Assembly (NCBI GenBank): GCA_021778575.1
Contig: JAJYCH010000212.1
Span: 1 to 7,549 of the forward strand
Direction: 5' to 3'
DNA: 7,549 nucleotides
From: Planctomycetota bacterium
Lineage (GTDB): Bacteria > Planctomycetota > Planctomycetia > Isosphaerales > Isosphaeraceae
Of the stretch, positions 5,392 to 7,549 are shown piece by piece. Both the position numbers and the translations under genes were made by a program. The notes under the pieces were generated by a model, which saw only the letters and a list, made by a program, of their open reading frames with translations, was not told the DNA's origin and ran no database searches. The first letter of the stretch is position 1; every line of letters begins with the position of its first letter.

Positions 5392-7320
5392 ATGCGACTG
5401 ACCTTGCGGACCTTGATCGCCTGGCTCGACGATACGTTGACCTCGGCCGAGGTCCGGACCATCGGCCAGCAAGTGGCGGAAAGTCCGTTCGCCAAGGAGC
5501 TGGTCGAACGCGTCCAGCGCGTCACCCGACAGCGACGGCTCACCTACCCTGGGGATCTGAACTCACAACCGACCGACCCTAATCTGGTCGCCGGATATCT
5601 CGACAACGAGCTTCCGGCCGATCAGGTCGCCGAGTTCGAGAAACTCTGCCTTACCTCGGATGTCCACCTCGCCGAAGTCGCCAGCGTCCACCAGGTTCTC
5701 AGCTTGATCGGACAAAAAGCGAAAGTCCCCACCGACGCCCGGAACCGGATGTACCGGCTGGTCCGAGGCCGCGAGACCTCGAAGGCTCAACCGGACGCGA
5801 ACCCTCCGAAGGCCCCGAAGCCAGCCAAGCCCGCCGTCGCGGCTCCCCATCGTGAGAAGGCGCCGGTCTCCGAGCCGATTGCCGCGTGGTCGTCGAACGT
5901 ACCGACTCAGCGCTCGCTGATCGAGCGTTTCGGCCCGGCGGCGGCGGTGCTGGCATTGATTGTGATCCTGGGTTGGACTGCGGTCAAGAGCCTCAGCCCC
6001 GATAATGCCGCCCTTACCGTCGCCCAGAACGAACCACCGAAACGGCCCGATCCGGAACCAAAGCGGGTCGAGAACGTTCCCGACGTTCCGCCGGTTGTCG
6101 CCGCGCCCCCGGCGACCACTCCCGCGGAGCCCCCGAAGCCGGTCGAACCGACGCCGAAAATCGAGCCTCCCCCCCCCTCGGAGCCTAATCCGACCGAAGA
6201 GGTTGGTCAGTTCGAGGCGATTCAAGGAGTGATCCTGCGACCGGGCGCGGAATCCGGCCTCTGGGATCGGGTCGAGGCCAAGGCTCCCTTGAAGGAAGGG
6301 CTCCGGCTGCTCAATCTCTCACCATTTCGGAACACCTTGAAGCTTGGGAAGTCGGAGGTCGACCTGGTCGAATCGTGCGACGTCGCCCTCGACAATGCCG
6401 AGAAAGATCAACCGCCCCGTCTGGAGTTGAAGAAAGGCCAGCTTGTCGTCCGGTCGGGATCGGCGACCGTACCGGTGCTGATCCGCTTCGAGGGGCAAGT
6501 CCTGGCGATTCAAGCTCCCGCCGGGATGATCGTCGGGGTCGAGCGGATTCCCACGCTTTTGCCCGGTCAGTCCGAACCCGCCCCGGCTCGTTTGCGGATC
6601 TTTGTTCCCGATGGCCGGGTGAGTCTGAAGGCCGGCGATGGCGAAGAAGTCGTCAACGGACCGGGCGAAATTTCGCTCCTGATCTCCGGCAAATTCGACG
6701 AGAAAGCCCGCCAGCCAATCCCGGCCTGGGTGACGGAAACCGCTCCTTCGGCCTTTAGCAAGGAAGTCGGCGTCCAGTTCGTCGCGCTCCTTCGAGTGGG
6801 CAGGCCGATCCTCGCCGATCTGGTCGAAGCGATGGACGACCCGGTGAAGGACGTGAAGCGGATGGCTGTCTATGCTCTGGGCATCATCGGCGCGATGGAG
6901 CAGGTGGTCGAGGTGGTCAGTCGGAAGGAAGACCCGACGGTCCACCAGGCGGGAGTCGAGGTGCTTCGGTCCGGGCTCGCTCAAGGCGGAGAGACTGCCA
7001 AATCCGTTCGCCAGGCGTTGGTTCGCCAGTTCGATCATCCCTGGGCCGAGGTGACCGAGAAGTTGATCGTCGGTTTCGGACCCGAGGAAGCGAAGGAAGA
7101 AATCACGCTGGTCAAGCTCGTGGAATATCTCTCGGCCTCGCCCAGCCGAGGAACCCGGCAGCTCGCGCTGGATAACCTTCGCCTGCTCATGGGTCGCGCC
7201 GATAATCTCGATTACGACCCCGATAATCCCGAAGGTCGGGGCCTGAAAGCCTGGCAGGATCTGGTTCGCAGGAAAGATCCCGCCAAGGAAGGCCGCCCCG
7301 CCGGCCCTGGCCCTCGTTAA
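5392..7320 (+). CDS. Membrane anti-sigma-like protein with FecR-like and HEAT-like regions
   Basis: A 642-residue protein. The start is ATG 5392 because GAAGGGG lies seven bases upstream; the frame is open upstream through the IS end, but that extension is not coding-like. Two related helical modules form the cytoplasmic N-terminus: residues 8-50 (LIAWLDDTLTSAEV...) and 65-106 (LVAGYLDNELP, EFEKLCLTSDVHLAEVAS, HQVLSLIG). These resemble planctomycete anti-sigma-type (zf-HC2-like) modules but lack the zinc-binding His/Cys set. A Pro/Ala/Lys linker (131-163) leads to one membrane span at about 183-200 (AAAVLALIVILGWTAV). A long Pro-rich periplasmic linker follows (214-267), then a beta-rich region resembling FecR (about 277-435; QGVILRPG, LKLGKSEVDLV, LELKKGQLVVRSG). 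HEAT-like helical repeats occupy about 474-602 (DPVKDVKRMAVYALG is the clearest). The C-terminus YDPDNPEGRGLKAWQDLV recalls the end of planctomycete HEAT proteins. An envelope-sensing regulator is inferred; no sigma-factor gene is in the window. It is followed after 12 bp by the phosphatase gene. Confidence 0.8.
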   Translation: MRLTLRTLIAWLDDTLTSAEVRTIGQQVAESPFAKELVERVQRVTRQRRLTYPGDLNSQPTDPNLVAGYLDNELPADQVAEFEKLCLTSDVHLAEVASVHQVLSLIGQKAKVPTDARNRMYRLVRGRETSKAQPDANPPKAPKPAKPAVAAPHREKAPVSEPIAAWSSNVPTQRSLIERFGPAAAVLALIVILGWTAVKSLSPDNAALTVAQNEPPKRPDPEPKRVENVPDVPPVVAAPPATTPAEPPKPVEPTPKIEPPPPSEPNPTEEVGQFEAIQGVILRPGAESGLWDRVEAKAPLKEGLRLLNLSPFRNTLKLGKSEVDLVESCDVALDNAEKDQPPRLELKKGQLVVRSGSATVPVLIRFEGQVLAIQAPAGMIVGVERIPTLLPGQSEPAPARLRIFVPDGRVSLKAGDGEEVVNGPGEISLLISGKFDEKARQPIPAWVTETAPSAFSKEVGVQFVALLRVGRPILADLVEAMDDPVKDVKRMAVYALGIIGAMEQVVEVVSRKEDPTVHQAGVEVLRSGLAQGGETAKSVRQALVRQFDHPWAEVTEKLIVGFGPEEAKEEITLVKLVEYLSASPSRGTRQLALDNLRLLMGRADNLDYDPDNPEGRGLKAWQDLVRRKDPAKEGRPAGPGPR

Positions 7321-7332
7321 CGGAAGGCGCTG

Positions 7333-7549
7333 ATGCTCGACCCGTATCAAACGCATCAAACCGTCGCCGAACGGGCCGCGAAAGAGGCCGGGACCTTGCT
7401 CCTGGGCCTCTCCGGCAAGGTTCTCGTCCGCGAGAAGCAACCGGGCGACCTCGTGACCGAAGCTGATTCCGCCGCTCAGCGGCGGATCGGCTCGATCCTT
7501 ATCGAAAGCTTTCCGGACTCGACGCTCCTCGCCGAGGAAGACGGCGCGT
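7333..7549 (+). CDS. Inositol monophosphatase family protein, 3'-partial
   Basis: Seventy-two N-terminal residues before the window ends. The start is ATG 7333, with GGAAGG about six bases upstream and 12 bp after the TAA of the preceding gene, so the two are probably one transcript. The segment KQPGDLVTEAD (35-45), the helix RRIGSILIESFPDS (50-63) and LLAEEDG (65-71) match the N-terminal signature of the Mg-dependent IMPase/FBPase superfamily. The lysine, the DLVTEAD stretch and the first metal-ligand Glu of the EE pair are all present. The second metal-binding motif (DPIDGT) would lie just past the window. It could act on inositol phosphate, PAP or another sugar phosphate; the visible part does not discriminate. 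Confidence 0.88.
   Translation, partial: MLDPYQTHQTVAERAAKEAGTLLLGLSGKVLVREKQPGDLVTEADSAAQRRIGSILIESFPDSTLLAEEDGA

Noticed and set aside
5563..6225. 220-codon open frame on the minus strand
   Set aside because: Rich in Arg and Gly from antisense reading of the Pro-rich linker; no motif.
6319..7440. 373-codon open frame on the minus strand
   Set aside because: It lies antisense to the 5392 gene and the phosphatase start, has no recognisable domain and is the usual opposite-strand shadow of a high-GC gene.

Overview
This is a high-GC bacterial window with long opposite-strand open frames. It most likely comes from a planctomycete (Planctomycetota, perhaps the Isosphaerales/Gemmatales side). 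The main pointer is the protein at 5392-7320. Its cytoplasmic module around 'GYLDNELP' and 'EFEKLCLTSDVHLAEVAS', followed by one membrane span, a Pro-rich linker, a FecR-like region and HEAT-like repeats, is an architecture I associate with that phylum. This assignment comes from memory of family patterns, not from a search.

Layout. (i) 2-598 (+) is the 3' part of a metzincin-like zinc metallopeptidase gene. It converges with a small unrecognised gene at 709-954 (-), and a strong hairpin lies between them whose T-tract serves the minus-strand gene. (ii) 955-1635 is about 680 bp, lower in GC, with no supportable gene. (iii) 3209-1636 (-) is a translationally coupled pair: a GmhA-like SIS-domain phosphosugar isomerase followed by a ROK-family sugar kinase, the two sharing one base in TGATG. 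(iv) 3321-5122 is a mobile-element region. (v) 5392-7549 (+) is a probable operon of a membrane anti-sigma-like/FecR/HEAT protein and the start of an inositol-monophosphatase-family gene, with 12 bp between them.

The mobile region is the most interesting part. A degenerate insertion sequence (4252-5115) has perfect 28-bp terminal inverted repeats and a transposase gene broken by internal deletions. A third copy of the same end, 40 bp with 2 mismatches, lies alone at 3328-3367 in the same orientation as the left end. The bases outside this solo end and those outside the far right end are the same 7-mer, TCGAATA (3321-3327 and 5116-5122). The left end of the inner IS has no such match. The sequence therefore suggests that the whole 1.79-kb unit, including a low-GC gene for a secreted leucine-rich-repeat-like protein, moved into the intergenic region between two divergent operons. 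It would be a composite or cargo-carrying non-autonomous transposon whose left IS has decayed to one terminus.

Functionally, the SIS and ROK genes look like a phosphosugar conversion/phosphorylation unit of unknown substrate. The anti-sigma-like gene looks like an envelope-sensing regulator co-transcribed with a phosphatase. I saw no CRISPR array, tRNA or rRNA.
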